NCBI GenBank assembly: GCA_024305405.1
Contig: JAKNDB010000102.1
Span: forward strand, 1-64,000
DNA length: 64,000 bases
Source: Dirofilaria immitis
Lineage: Eukaryota; Nematoda; Chromadorea; Rhabditida; Onchocercidae
Direction of reading: 5' to 3'
The notes beneath the pieces are model-generated. The model saw only the letters and a program-made list of their open reading frames with translations. It ran no database searches and was not told where the DNA came from. A program made the translations under genes and the position numbers. Below are positions 1-12,556 of the stretch, one piece after another. Numbering within the stretch: the first letter of the stretch is position 1; every line of letters starts with the position of its first letter.

Positions 1-1513
1 GAAACATTTTCCGTGAACTTAAGCAAATTGAGATGAATTTGAAGGAAGCTTCAAACTTCGATTATTTGCGCTTTACTATTCATTCAAAAAAATTGATACC
101 TTACATCCTTCGCAACTCGGCACACCGTAATGCTTCCCTGAAGATTTATCATTACATACGACGCATAAATTTTTATTTCCTTCATAATTTGAATCTATCG
201 AAGGATTTCCATCGTTTTTGGATGAATCTTCCTCTTAAGTAATGATGATGTAAGCTGAGATGTGACATGTGAAGTATGATATCGTTTACTCGTTGAATCA
301 TCTTCATTCGTTGGGATGATAGAATCCAGGACTAGTTGTCCTGATGATTGCAGTTCTTGAAATCCGATTGATGAGGCATGCGCCGTCGTATTGATCATTT
401 CAGTAAAAGGATCAGTGATTGAACATGATTGCATGGGCACTAATTCTTTAAATACTTTTCTTCTTCTCCTTCTTCTTCCCTATTCTGAAATGATTATATT
501 TACTTTATTTATTAAGTATGCCAAAAAGAGTTACTATGTCATTTATTCTAAATGCCTCTATAAAATCAAATTAAACTTGTATTATTTTGCTCATGAAAAA
601 AACGACTTACTATTGTTGTTATTGAAGAATAGGTGGTTGGAGGAAATTGTACCATATAGTATAGATTAGTTTCCATATCAGTATCGCATTGAAATTCATG
701 TTCGGTCGGTGTGTAAACGTTTAGATATGTTGCATCAGATAGCATAACATTTGGCATTTCACTTTCATGAGATTCAATGGGAAATGAAGTCTGTTGTAAT
801 CGGTTCGGCAGCAATGATTCTTGAATTCCAGAAACCGATTGAACATGACACAGCCCTGCTGATCGTTTTGTATCGAATGATTGATTTCCGCTTCCGCGTC
901 GTTCCCAACATTGCATTGTCGAAAATTTCGAATCTGCTGAGAATGTCAACGATGGTGACAAATTTCCATTGACATTGGTCGAATTTTTTTATTATTATTT
1001 CTTGATTACATATTGTATCATTATTTGATGGAAATTGCGATGAATTAGACGGGATTAGATCATTCGCAAATGATATAGCGGAGGGTAAAATTGAGAACTG
1101 CTTACGATGTCATCTTTATTTAGCGTTGAAATTGTGACAGGATCAACATTGAGAGCCTCAGGATTTACAATGCTATTTAAAGTGATGTCGCCTGCAGAAA
1201 ATGGTGTTGAAGCATTGTTTGAATTTTGAATAACCGTTGAAGAATTGTATTCTAACGATATGGTTGTTGATTTGATCAGGCCAGAAGATTCTTCTAGGTC
1301 GTTACTTGAAATATTAATATGAGATGTTAAGGTTGAGACAGAAGGTAAGTTAGAATGATTAACATGAGCTGATGTAGGCATCATGAAAAATTTCTCCATA
1401 CTATTGTTGCTTGCATCATTGATGATGTTGTTATTCGTTGTTGCTAAGGTAGGAATAACTGAATTCGAAATCTGATGAATATATGGATCCTGCCGGACAA
1501 ATTGCTGCGACAT
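1..1513 (-). CDS. Nuclear hormone receptor, RAR/NR1-like, 5' part only (gene runs off the left edge)
   Basis: Probable ligand-regulated transcription factor of the nuclear receptor superfamily. Traced exons: 1106-1513 (starts [14 protein letters not shown], donor GTAAGCAG after DDI), about 611-950 (donor GTAAGT at 610-605; its acceptor is unclear) and 100-445 (acceptor TTTAAAG, donor GTATCA). The last exon ends with the first zinc finger, [20 protein letters not shown], then EGCK, cut at the same codon as in the neighbouring paralog at 5553-9528. The four Cys of the finger and the CEGCK P-box are intact; the second finger and ligand-binding domain lie outside the window. The N-terminal A/B region is Ser/Asn/Thr-rich and low in complexity. 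Within exon 100-445 the upstream frame (SSLLKRK) and the zinc-finger frame (EEDSSKNDG) differ by one base near 230-236, so either one base is missing or the gene is damaged. The intron beyond the finger is also recognisably similar to that of the paralog, which supports tandem duplication. Confidence 0.75.
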
Positions 1514-4500
1514 TTTCGACGGTTTTTGAATACTTTAATAGGAAAGAGTTGTTGCGAAAATTGATAACCGCTAGGCAGTTTTAAAACAGTTACTTTCATC
1601 AAAGGAAACAAATTATGTGATGAATTGTGGGGTTGGGTTGGGCATCACAAAGTCTTTTTTTTCTTTTTTTTGACGTATAACAGAGAAAGATCATTGGTCA
1701 GCAGAGAAGTATGAAATGATGCGGTGGGAGGGTCACATAATTTCGACGTTTGAATAGTCACTAAGCTAATGAAAACTATCGATGACAATACAACAATAAA
1801 AATATGGATGAAAGTCTGTCTCATCCATATTCCTTTTCCATTATTTAAAATGATTGGCGAAAATTTTTGCTTCATTCGAAATGCATATTTTCTGGATTAT
1901 TATCTTTAAAATCTGGTCTCTATTATGCGAATGAAGAATTAGAAGGCTTATATTGATCATTATCATCTTGTTTAATTTTATCACCAATCTGAAAAATTTT
2001 AACCTCTTCAAGCATAAAACAATAATTAACATATGATGTTACAATACAATATAAAAATGTGCGAATTAGATAACAGTGAGTGATATAGTTATAAGAATAT
2101 TTAAAATAAGAACTAATATCAAATTCGATGCTGAAAACAAATATTTTTTTTTTTTTTTTTTTTTTTTATAGCAAAAAGCTAATTTATTTTCTATGAAAAA
2201 TGCAGAATTAATTAATCATAAATGCATATCTACGATTAACAGTAATTGTAAGTTATAATCATAAATAGGCACAATTTCATCCTAATATATGCATTATATC
2301 TTGACAAGTCATATAATTTATATATATATATATATATATACCAAAAATTTCAATAGAATTTTTGGTTAATTTTTATATTTGAAATAACGAATAGCATTTA
2401 AATATGATGCAATTTTGAAATTATTGAAAAAGAAATGAGTTGCAGATGGAAACAGTGGAGTAAGAAATGGATAGAAGAAGAACTGATATCAAACAACAGC
2501 CTTCTATGCGCTGCATCTTATGTAGTAAGGTTGATGATGAGAGCAGCACCTGAGGTGCTGGGTGGAGCTTGGAGAATAGATGAAACTTTGTAATGTGTCC
2601 TCATATTTTTGTCTTTAATCGGGTCATGAAGATTGATTTTTATCAAAGAAATAAATAATTATTGTATCTAAAGTTAGAATCTATCATATCCAACATACGA
2701 TGGATAAATTTTAAGCAGGCGATAACAAATAATTAGCAAAAAACAATGTTTATATGAATTGTCAGTTCTGAAAAAATAATATAATTTTACAGATAGATCG
2801 TTTAGAAGGATAAATTTTTCCTTGCTGACTTATGCAATTTCATTTAATGTGGCAATAATATTTCTCCTCTATCTCGTTAAATTCAGAATATGCAATATCT
2901 TTACTAATAAATAATTTTGAATGTTTGTAGTAAATTGCAAATAAAATTTTCGAATCTTTATGGAATATTGCATCGATTACGATATTTTTGGAACTGTTGC
3001 CATGTTTTAATTCATGGAAAGTATGATAAATATATTGAATAAGGATGAAAATGCAATAGCATCATATATACTAACCAATTAGAAATATATCCAGCAATAA
3101 GCCAACTAATTGACGATCCCAGAAAGATATTTATTTTCTGATTTCCTTCGATGAGATCGATTCATTAAAATATTACTTAATGAACATTGTAATAATGTTT
3201 TATAATTGATTACTTAAATTTAATCAAATTTTGAAGTCATTTAATTTGAATTCAGTACACGGCTTGCATAATAATTGAAAATCAATTGAATCTGAAAAGT
3301 TAACTTCCCGCCATAATAAACTACGGCAGAAATAATTATAAATTTGACCTTAAATGGATCAATTTGAGTTAAAAGTATTTTATTTTTGCATAACAATAAT
3401 TTCACTTGTAATCTTTTGGAGCATTAAATATCTCTCCTTCAGAAATGTAGTATTTTAAAATTCTTTTGCTTTATTTATTACAACTAGCTTATAATCATTG
3501 GCTGTTTATTAATTAGGTGAGATATCAGTCAATGCCATTTCCATGTTTTTGGTCATACTGTGTAATTTTTTTTTTTTTTTTTTCAACATTTTCATCATTA
3601 TCATTATTGTCATTACTATCATCACTACTTTTATTATCATTATCATATCGTATTATGATTGATATTCATTTATAATTAATGTTATCGAATAGCTTTCATT
3701 TATTTCGTCACGAATTAAAGCGAATATTTGCTGTTTCATATTTTCTTTTAACGTCAACGTTAATTGTTTTGATCATTTGTGGCTTAAGGAAAATTAATTT
3801 AATTTGAATCTTTAAATCCAAAAAGAAATTTTCAATAATTTTGTTTATTAAAAGCAAATTGTTTATTAAAAGATTTTGCTAAATGATTGTAAATTATTAG
3901 CCTTTCTGTTAAAATCTATTTTTACCGTTTAACTTAAACAAAGCAATAACAATTTCAAAAATTATTAAAACTTGAAAAAAATGAAATGAAATAAATTTTG
4001 GAATGCTTCAAACAATAATAAAATTATTGCAATGTCGAAATTTAATACCGTAAAAATGAAAAGTTGAATTGAAAGGTTAAAAAAATAATACTCTGAATTT
4101 AATGGTCAACACAAATTGAACGTATGCGCATAAAATATATGCAATCTTTCTTTACTATCAAGAAATTTTTACATTTTCCATATAAAATTCATTGATTTTG
4201 GCATTTTTACTTATGAAAATAACGTTTCGAATTTGATTTTGTTTTACGAAAAGATAACGGAGGGGAAAGATTGTCAAAGAGTTTTTTTTATTAAAATATA
4301 ATGATTTATATTAAATCATTCGAATAATTATCTTTTTTTTTTTCAATTATTTTTCAAGCGATTATTATTCTATTACCGTATACATCGGTCGATCGCAAAT
4401 GTCTTGTAAAATGGATTCATGAAAGTTTACAATAAATAATCTAACACTCAATGATTAGATAAAATTTCATGAATTTATGTTACTATATTGATTAATTAAC

Positions 4501-5552
4501 ATAGATTAATCTCTTTCATTGATAAAATGTATTCAGGTTCTAAACTTTGCGTTGCTCTTCCTATAATGTTGCTAAATAAAATGCCAAATGAGATTTATTT
4601 CGACTAAACTATTTCACAAGATGAACGTTAATTTATCTGGCAAAGATTTTACTGAACTATTACAATATCGTATCATCGTATCACCAATCATCAATAATTA
4701 TTACATTGATGAAATTTTTTTTGAAAGAAGAAAATCACTACTGTATCATTTGGAAAATAGATTGATATCGATCAATAAAATTAAATCATTTATAAAAACA
4801 CATTTATTCCATTTGAAATTTCAATTGTATTGCGTAGAAAAGTGTGCACATTTATTTATTTGTTTATTTATTGTAGCAAAAACAACATTTATTATTACTA
4901 TGATTAACTTAGTTTATTGTATCGCTCTGATAGCTACTGTAACAAGATAACCATTAAATTAGTAAATAAAATTTACATTTTCTGATTTATAATTGGAAAT
5001 AAGGCTAATCAATTATCACAAGCAATCATCACAGAACGAAAAGATAAAGAAATGACTGAGAAACAAATAATACTAAATCGAAAATTACGTAAGGTAGGAA
5101 ATTATATTAAAATGCACTTGGAAGGCATAATTACATCAAAATGTAACAAATTTATGAGCAATATCATTGTTTGACAATGATAATTGAAAAATTAAACTAC
5201 ATTTACTATTTATCTTTTTCATTATATAATAAATCCAAATAAGAAAAATAATTGTGGAAATTTGATGCACCTATTACAATACTTCAACATCATATATAAT
5301 CACATTCAAATTTAATGTTTCTCACCTGTAATACAATTGATCTAAGTAAAGTTCAAATAATGTTAAATAAGAAATGAAATAAGTGACAATAATAAGAGAA
5401 AGCAGATAAATATGTGATTGAGCATTTGATAACATTTGCAATAATATGCATAAATTAATTTAATAAAGAAATTAAAATAATAAAATAATAGAAAATAATA
5501 ATGAAATGAAGTAAAAATTTTGATTTACATTTTGATCAAATGATGCATTTGA
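1514..5552. other. Intergenic region between the two nuclear receptor genes
   Basis: About 4 kb of AT-rich DNA between two genes on the same strand. It holds the promoter and 5' flank of the left receptor gene and the 3' flank of the right one. A run of 24 T lies at 2144-2167, a TA dinucleotide run at 2319-2340, and a degenerate ATC/ATT-rich stretch at about 3590-3650. Two open frames (1645-1875 on the minus strand, and 4588-4950 on the plus strand, 120 codons) have no recognisable domain and read like chance frames. No RNA gene is evident. Confidence 0.6.
2144..2167. repeat. Poly-T run (24 nt)
   Basis: A pure T run. Given the homopolymer length problem elsewhere in this window, its length should not be trusted to the base. 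Confidence 0.9.
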
Positions 5553-8500
5553 TTAAATATTAGCGCGCATTAACATCAATGTTGTTACGTTCATTAGACA
5601 TTTGTAAATAGTTTCGTTTACTGTATCGCAAAAAGTTGTCAAATGAACGCGAAGACAGTTAAACAATTTCGCGGCGATCTGTAAAAAATAGAATGAATTT
5701 TATTCGCAAAGATAGTAGAGTAAATCTCATATAATTTTTTCTCTTTTCATTTTTATAAATGCTTAAATTTACTTTTTGAATTTCATCACTGCCAACTATT
5801 CCATCACAGTTTTGCAATGCACAAAATGCTGTCAGAAGTGCCATCTCTTCTTCTTTAACTTCAAATCCGAATCCATTCATACATTGAGCTAACATTTCGC
5901 TCCGAATACCCACAATTGCTTCATAATTTTCGTTTGTGAAAGAAGTGCGTAAAGTCTGTATAAAGCATACATTATCATATTTATCACTCAATTTATCAAG
6001 AGGTATTTGTTTAATAAAGTGAATAATTTTAGTTATATCACCAAATTTGATTGAAGATTCTCTTCTTCGCTATCACATCAGTATTATTAGAATCTGGAAA
6101 TTTCATTCTATCAATTGTTTTGCAAATAGAAATAGGAAAATTTCTGAAGTCATTAAAAATAGTCGATGAAAAAGCGAAAAAACGAAAATTCACCAGAGCT
6201 GCATAAACGCCACTATCAATTACTTTTCTCGCTCTTCCCCACTAATTTTTTCCATCATCGGAATACTATTCAAGAATATATGAATTCTTTTTATAGCATC
6301 TCTTCGACTATCAATGATTAATCCTGTCAGGAATGCTTCGCGATAAGCGCTAACAATAATTGCCTTTAACTTCTTCATTTCTTCTATTTCTTCCATTTCT
6401 TTTTCTCTGAAATATCAATATTGTGATTTTTTTTTTTAATTAGCATGACTTATTATTTTCTTTCTGACTCTGATATGTGATACTTACTTAGTTTCATCCT
6501 TTTTCCGTCGCCGATTACGATCCAAACGTACAGATTCTTGACGCATACCTAGTCTAATACATTTCTTAAATCGACAACTTTGACATCTATTTCGATTTTT
6601 TTGATCTATTATACAGTTACCTTGTTTGTAGCACGTATAATCTATTTTCTTCTGGATGGTTCTTCGGAAAAACCCTAAATTTCATCCTTTTAGGTTATAA
6701 AATTAAAAATATCATGCAATTGATTAATAAAAGATGACAGAATTTCAAAAATTATTGTTTCATTTTTTAGATTTTTTCAAAGAAATCTCACAACATAAGA
6801 TAGCACTTGAAATTCACTTGAAATTTGAATTTGTAATTCCAACTTTGCATACTACCTTGAAATACTTTCCGTGAACTTTAGAAACTTGAAGAAAAGCTTG
6901 ATTTCCATCATTCTGCATTTTGCTACTTATAACAAATATACACTGTATATGTAATATATACCTTACATCCTTCACAGCTTGGCACACTGTAATGGTTCCC
7001 TGAAGCTTTGTCATTGCATATTGCGCATAAATTATTGTCTTCTTCTTGATTTGAATCCATCGAAGCTAATGGTTGCCTAAGCATATCAAAACAATTATAG
7101 ACTGTGGGCGTGGGCGGTATCGATCGTCCATCTGGTGCAATCAATATCCCGTTAGTCGTTACAGTATATCTCGGTAGTGTCTTGAATGGTGCATGAACAA
7201 TCGAAGGCCCTGCTGCTTGTACCATTTGATTTATGCAATTCTGTATAGCTGAAACGAGCGATTTCTGAAAGTTAAAATAAAACAATAAAATATTTATTAA
7301 AAGTTTAAATTAGGAATGATTGAAAGATTTATAGCATTTTAAAAATCTTTCCGACATATTTCAGTAAGTATGTCAATTCGATTATAAATTATTGATATAT
7401 GCTTGCTTTCTTCTTCAATTTCTTTTTTCTATTTTCTTAAATTTCTTTATTAATTTTTAGATAATAAATTTTGGACAAGGCACTAGAATTTCTTGACAAT
7501 ATGAAGAAAGCACATACTTTGCTGTGATACCGAATATGGTGATGTGTTATTGTTGACTGACATTACCGGTAAATTTGTTAGCGTTCGAGGATTTAGTGTA
7601 CTTGTTTGGTTTAATATTTTCGCTGCTGGTTCTATTATTTCCTTTAACCCACCTATTTCGTCTTTTCCATCGTTTCCTATTAGAATATTATTTACAGTAA
7701 ATGAAGTAGGCCTATCACATAACATCTGTTCCTGCTTATTTGTCGAATTTACGCTCATCGAAATTCCGGAATCTAAATTGGACTGTTGTCGTTTTGCTTG
7801 TATTAAAGGATGAAGTAATGATGATGATGTACTCATCTCATCAATACTTATGCCAATATCGCTGTATTCATTTTCATGCGTTAGAGCAGTTGTTTCCGTA
7901 GTAAATTTTTCTGATGTAGTAGATGACAAATGAAGAGCAGCAGTAGATAAATGATCAAGTTTTGTTCTATATTTTGGACTGATTTGATTAAATTGTTCTT
8001 GGATTGTTCGTAACGGTGTAATTATCGGTTGATTAACCTGAAAAGAATCTGTTTTATGTATAGTCTGTAAAATAACAATTATTGCAAGACATATTGCAAG
8101 AATCATTTCAGTTTGGAATTCTAAAAATTAGAATGATCTAAGATTGCTAATGAAGAATGCTAAAGATTCCTTAGCTTATTGTAACTTTTTCATTTTCAAA
8201 ATACAATCTATATCCAATTATGATACCATCAATTGTAATATTGAATAAGAACAGCAGAAATGAGAAATAAACAAATTTTTACCATTTCCGCGGCATTCTT
8301 TCTTCCACTTTCATCTATTTCCAATTCATCTTGCTGTTGTTCAAAATTATTTTCTGTTGATACCGTACAATATGGATGCGGTGATAAGATGGGTAATATT
8401 TCGATTGTTGTTTTATTTGATGAATCACTTTCAGAACGAGAAGGAGTAGTGTCAGTATTAGATGAACTCTCCATTTGTCGGACTTTGGCCACTGGTTCAG

Positions 8501-9528
8501 AGAAAGCGGAAATGAACATGGGATCAGTAAATGGTCGTTTCTGCTTAACTAATCCGGAAAATATTTGTTGCTGATCGGAACTATTGCAACTTGTAATTGT
8601 ATCAGAATGCGAAAATGGAATCATGCTACCAAGAGTTAAATATGTTGGATTCATATCTTTCTTTTCTTCTTCTTGTTTTTGTTGTTGTCGAGAATTTCGC
8701 AGCGATTCTTTCCGTTGATCATATTTTTGAACCATTGAAAAAGACTGCTTGTGGTAACGGAGGTATTGGCATATTTTCGGCTGCTGCTGCACTCCTCGCA
8801 TGTTCCATTAGATGTTCCGTCAAATTTGCATAATGCATCGCTGCTTCATGCGCTATTTTAGCTTGTTGTTCAAATGATAGTAAATATCTACATGGCTCAT
8901 CGTTCACTAAAGATGACGACGGAATTAAAGATGATATTGACGGCCTTGCATTGTTAGTCGTAATCATTGAAGATAACGATGTGTGCTCTGCTATAGGATT
9001 AGTTGAAGTGACAGAAGTCATATTAATTATAGGAATTGATGACGACGGTTTTATCGTAGTAATTCCTTGTGGTACTGGAAAAGGTTGTACGAATCGATCA
9101 AATGCTGTGCTATTCGCACTGATACCTATTGAATTGAATTGTCGAAATGGACTTGATAAAATCGATGAGGAGGGATAAAGTCGGGGATTGTTATTGATGA
9201 CATTGGCGTAGGGTGAAACGTTAGGTTGCAAAAGCGATGGATTGAATTGATCAGTTGGAAATAAAAAGTTACGATTATCGCTATTGTTATTGTTGTTTAC
9301 GCAGTTATTATTATTATTATTATCATTATTATTATTATTCGTATCATTGACAAACGTAAAGGCGCCACGATTGTTTAGAAAAACTGGTGGGATAGAATTG
9401 TTGATTGGTGTAAATCCAGTACAAGTAGTGTTAATTGTTGAAGAAATGGTAGTCGAATCCGAAGTATGAAATGAACTAGAACTCTGTTGCTGTCCATTTG
9501 GACTTCTTGAAACGTGTCGACGTGACAT
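5553..9528 (-). CDS. Nuclear hormone receptor with RAR/NR1-like DNA- and ligand-binding domains
   Basis: Exons in transcript order: 9528-8283, 8037-7518, 7264-6962, 6674-6488, 6406-6224, 6143-5773, 5678-5553; all have GT/AG boundaries. The start [12 protein letters not shown] opens a very long A/B region (roughly 690 codons) rich in Asn, Ser, Thr and Gln, including poly-Asn. The DBD follows: [20 protein letters not shown], then CK, then [27 protein letters not shown], and the extension [17 protein letters not shown], which is close to the RAR pattern. P-box CEGCKG is NR1-type. The LBD shows [11 protein letters not shown] and [18 protein letters not shown], equivalent to RAR helices 3 and about 8, and ends [21 protein letters not shown], before any AF-2 helix 12. 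Frame breaks: one G missing at the 6674 acceptor; one extra base (or two missing) in the first exon near 8740-8760 and in the LBD exon near 6045-6070; the 7518/7264 junction is also out of phase. Expected role: nuclear transcription factor; the ligand is unknown. RAR affinity is my reading by eye, not a tree. Confidence 0.85.
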
Positions 9529-9830
9529 TTTTTTTTCTTTTTTCTTTCAAACTGAATTGTGAGATTGTTTCAAGATGAAATTTCGATAAAAAATTTCGAA
9601 AAAGATGAGCGAAAAGAAAAGTATTTTGAGAAGATATCTCAGCGTACAGCCGAAGTTTTTAGGAAAAAATATATATGAACTGGTAAGATAAGGAAGTGAA
9701 GCAGTTGCAGTCTTTATGGATAATGCAGCTAAGAGGCATGTACGGGTCGTTGCAAGTCACTGCACTGATTGGTAAGAAGTGATCTTTCGAGGTGGTGCGG
9801 TTGAGATGTGATGCAATGTGATGTGATCAG

Positions 9831-9842
9831 TGAACTTGACCT
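9831..9842 (-). promoter_or_regulatory. Candidate nuclear-receptor response element (AGGTCAAGTTCA)
   Basis: On the minus strand, about 300 bases upstream of the receptor start codon, the sequence reads AGGTCA followed directly by AGTTCA, two receptor half-sites in direct orientation with no spacer, preceded by TA. A single half-site (TGACCT on the plus strand) recurs near 10711. This could be an autoregulatory element or chance; a 12-base degenerate match in a 64-kb window is weak evidence. Confidence 0.2.
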
Positions 9843-11067
9843 TATGATAGGTAAATTATGGAAAAATACCTGTAAACAACATAGATGCAGAGACAATCCT
9901 TGTCATTTTTGCAGTAAGTTTACGCATGTTCGGCATCAGTAATATGAGGGATAGGCAAAAGTTAAATGTACAATAGATATGTTCGAGGAAAAACTAAAAT
10001 TTATTTTTGTCAAATCTATCTTTTATAAACTTTCAGTTGACTCATTACGATTTCAAGCGCGACTTATTGGACAATATCAATTTGGAAAAGTCATCTTTTT
10101 TTTTTTTTTTGAATGTCATCTTCTCTAATTTGTAAAACTCCTGGAGGTTCCCTTTAACAAACTTATTTGAATTTATGAAATTCGAAACGAACTGATTTCA
10201 AAGGGTAGTTTATCGATATCGATTGCATTCGCTTTGCCTATCTTGATTTTGTCTGTTTCAATGAGGACTGGAATACTTGTTTTTTACGCCTTGATGAGAA
10301 AAGAAATTAAACTTTATGCTTCATTTTAATGGATATTTTAGCTTAAAATCAACACTGCCAGATATTCATCTGAAAATTATTGAAATTTTACAAAATTATA
10401 CATGAAATGGACTTTTATTTTTCATTCAGAAATCAGGAGGGAGAAGGATAGAATGAAAAAGAAGTGGGAATAAATTTGGGGTAGCAGTACAAAGGAAGCG
10501 AATAATTTTTAAAGACGATAGATAATATTCCGGGTAAATAGAAGGAGTAAATTTCAGGTAGCATCCAAAAAGTGAGGAGGGCAGGTATTACGTAGAGAAT
10601 TCCTTCTCTCTTTGCTGACGTAACAATTTTTTTATTCTACCCAATTGCAATGCATTTCAGCTTACCGTATAGCTAGCTATTGCAGTGGTATAGTAGTGAC
10701 CACTAGACAAATTTGACCTCATGTCCGACTAACTAACTATAATGTCAGAACCTTTCCCTCTTCATATACACAGATGAAGTCTACATATTATGCAAAAATC
10801 ATTAAGTATTGTTATTCCTGCCTTTACTTCTTCCCATTTTAGAAGGTAATGAATGATTCGTTTCTAAACAGCAATCAATAATTACAGATGTTCTGAATAT
10901 CAATCAATAATTCACATGGATAATTGCTATTCCGGAGTTTTATAAAGAAATAAATTAGCATAGTCCTTTTATGATATTTTGATCTTATTGTGCTATAATT
11001 TAAAATTTGAAAAAATTTTCGGAAATCACTGCAATATCTTCTGTTTTTCAATTTTTCTTTTCTTCAG

Positions 11068-11168
11068 GTCAGATATTCAATTGTTTGTTATGCAAGGAGA
11101 AGAGACATTCGGGTCAAATGTTGTTTACAACTTAGGTAACAATGACCTCACTGCAATGTCTTCACAGG
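11068..11168 (+). CDS. Isolated exon-like segment of unknown gene
   Basis: An open segment is bounded by a good nematode acceptor (TTTTCTTCAG, ending at 11067) and a donor (CACAG followed by GTAAAT at 11169). It reads SDIQLFVMQGEETFGSNVVY and then NLGNNDLTAMSSQ. The composition is less AT-biased than the flanks. I could not find partner exons in frame on either side and do not recognise the peptide. It may be a 5' exon of a plus-strand gene, an alternative exon, or chance. Confidence 0.25.
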
Positions 11169-11869
11169 TAAATTTCCCGCCGATTCCATACACATCTGCT
11201 TCTGAATAATTTGATGATGAAAAATAGAAGGAATTGCAAAGGAGAAGGGAGGTGATATTTCAGCATAGTATACATATGAACTTACGCAAAAGTTATCGGA
11301 ATATATCATTTAACACCTCCGATCTGTTCATTTCACCTTATTTTCCATAAAATTTTTCACTTTACTAATCTTTTCCATTTTCATTATCAGATACAAAGAA
11401 TTTTATGGTGATTGATTGAAAGCTTATATTTTTTGTTCTATTTATATACTTATGACTTCAGATGAAACTAACACCAAATTTTTGAATCATATCAAATCGA
11501 TAATCGTTTCTCTGTGAATTTTCTAATCCGGTCAATATTTCTCTTAGTTTTTTTTTTTTTTTTTTTTTGCAACAAAAGCATACGAAGCGATAAACAAAAT
11601 GATAAAGGAATGCTATAGAACAAAAATTCAGAAATGAAGTGCGGATGAATTTCTTTTTATTCGGTGATTATCACTGAATGATATTCTTAAATTAGCTGAA
11701 TTATATATGCACTTTAACTTTATTTAAATCTTAATTGATTCGACCGAAGCACTACAGGTTCAAATTTATGATTCCACGCTCCAGACCTTTCGTTTTATTT
11801 AATATATGAGTAATTAATCATCGCTTTTTCAATCAGTTTTTTTCGACTCTTCAAACTATTAATAAAATT

Positions 11870-12540
11870 AACAGACGCCCTGAATCTCTACGACTTTAGC
11901 CATGGTTCTTTTAAAATCCCATCAAAGTATTGCCAAACATTAGAAGACCGTAGGAACTTGCTACAAAATTGCTTAACAGTTAATATAAGCACAAAAAAGT
12001 ACCGTCTCATGACTTGCTTCAGCATCAATCTAGCCAGTACACGAAGACCGAAGATTTATCAATTTCCGGCCCTAACACTGCGCCCTATCACACTTATTCA
12101 TAAACCAGCCTTATTTAAAACCTTTAGCGCCCGACACTTACTAACCGACGACATCACTACGACGCCCATCCACAATCACCAAAACCCCTCACCAACGCAA
12201 GGAAAAGCCTCTCACTGTCCACACACCACGCTGCGGGATCAGTCGGTTTACGCGCATCTCGTCGCACGTCATGCCATTAAGACAATATCCCGAATCATCA
12301 CATCCCACATCTCGAACTACGAAGGATCGTTAAGCTTCATCCCCACACATCATCGATTGATGAACTATTTTTCTTGCATGCGATTACAAGTGAGATGTAA
12401 CGAGAAAATGAGATACTCATATGTCGCTCTTTCTCTCGCCTTCGTGGCATCACGACAGCATCATCATCCTACCAAAATAGAAATCAAAGATCATGCACGA
12501 CACCTGCTGATAAATGTGTTTGCGTTAATTTAAGGTAGTA
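11870..12540. other. C-rich compositional island with a 191-codon open frame
   Basis: This stretch differs visibly from everything around it: the plus strand is C-rich and G-poor, many CG dinucleotides occur, and A+T is far lower than in the flanks, most strongly at about 12030-12350. A frame on the plus strand is open from 11958 to 12533 (Thr/His/Pro/Arg-rich, no recognisable domain). The open frame may simply follow from the lower AT content. I compared it by eye with bacterial 16S and 23S rRNA on both strands and with Wolbachia-type coding sequence and saw no convincing match. Its origin is unknown. Confidence 0.5.
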
Positions 12541-12556
12541 GAAACTGTGATCAACT

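Larger units (their letters stand above)
9529..11867. other. 5' flank of the nuclear receptor gene and intergenic DNA
   Basis: The first 300 bases upstream of the receptor start are less AT-rich than the surroundings and fit a promoter/5' UTR. A candidate receptor half-site pair lies at 9831-9842. Poly-T runs occur near 10098-10110 and 11550-11569. One exon-like segment is described separately at 11068-11168. Nothing else coding was recognised. Confidence 0.5.

Noticed and set aside
33..669. Plus-strand frames over the left receptor gene
   Set aside because: They are antisense to exons with intact zinc-finger codons on the minus strand.
1645..1875. 76-codon minus-strand frame with a hydrophobic segment that looked like a signal anchor
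   Set aside because: It ends in a poly-Lys stretch from a T run, has no conserved partner and lies just upstream of the receptor start, probably 5' UTR or promoter.
4588..4950. 120-codon plus-strand frame between the receptor genes
   Set aside because: AT-biased residues (Ile, Phe, Asn, Lys, Leu), no motif and no splice context; a chance frame is more likely.
11870..12540. C-rich island as bacterial or mitochondrial rRNA
   Set aside because: Visual comparison with conserved 16S and 23S segments on both strands found no convincing run of matches.
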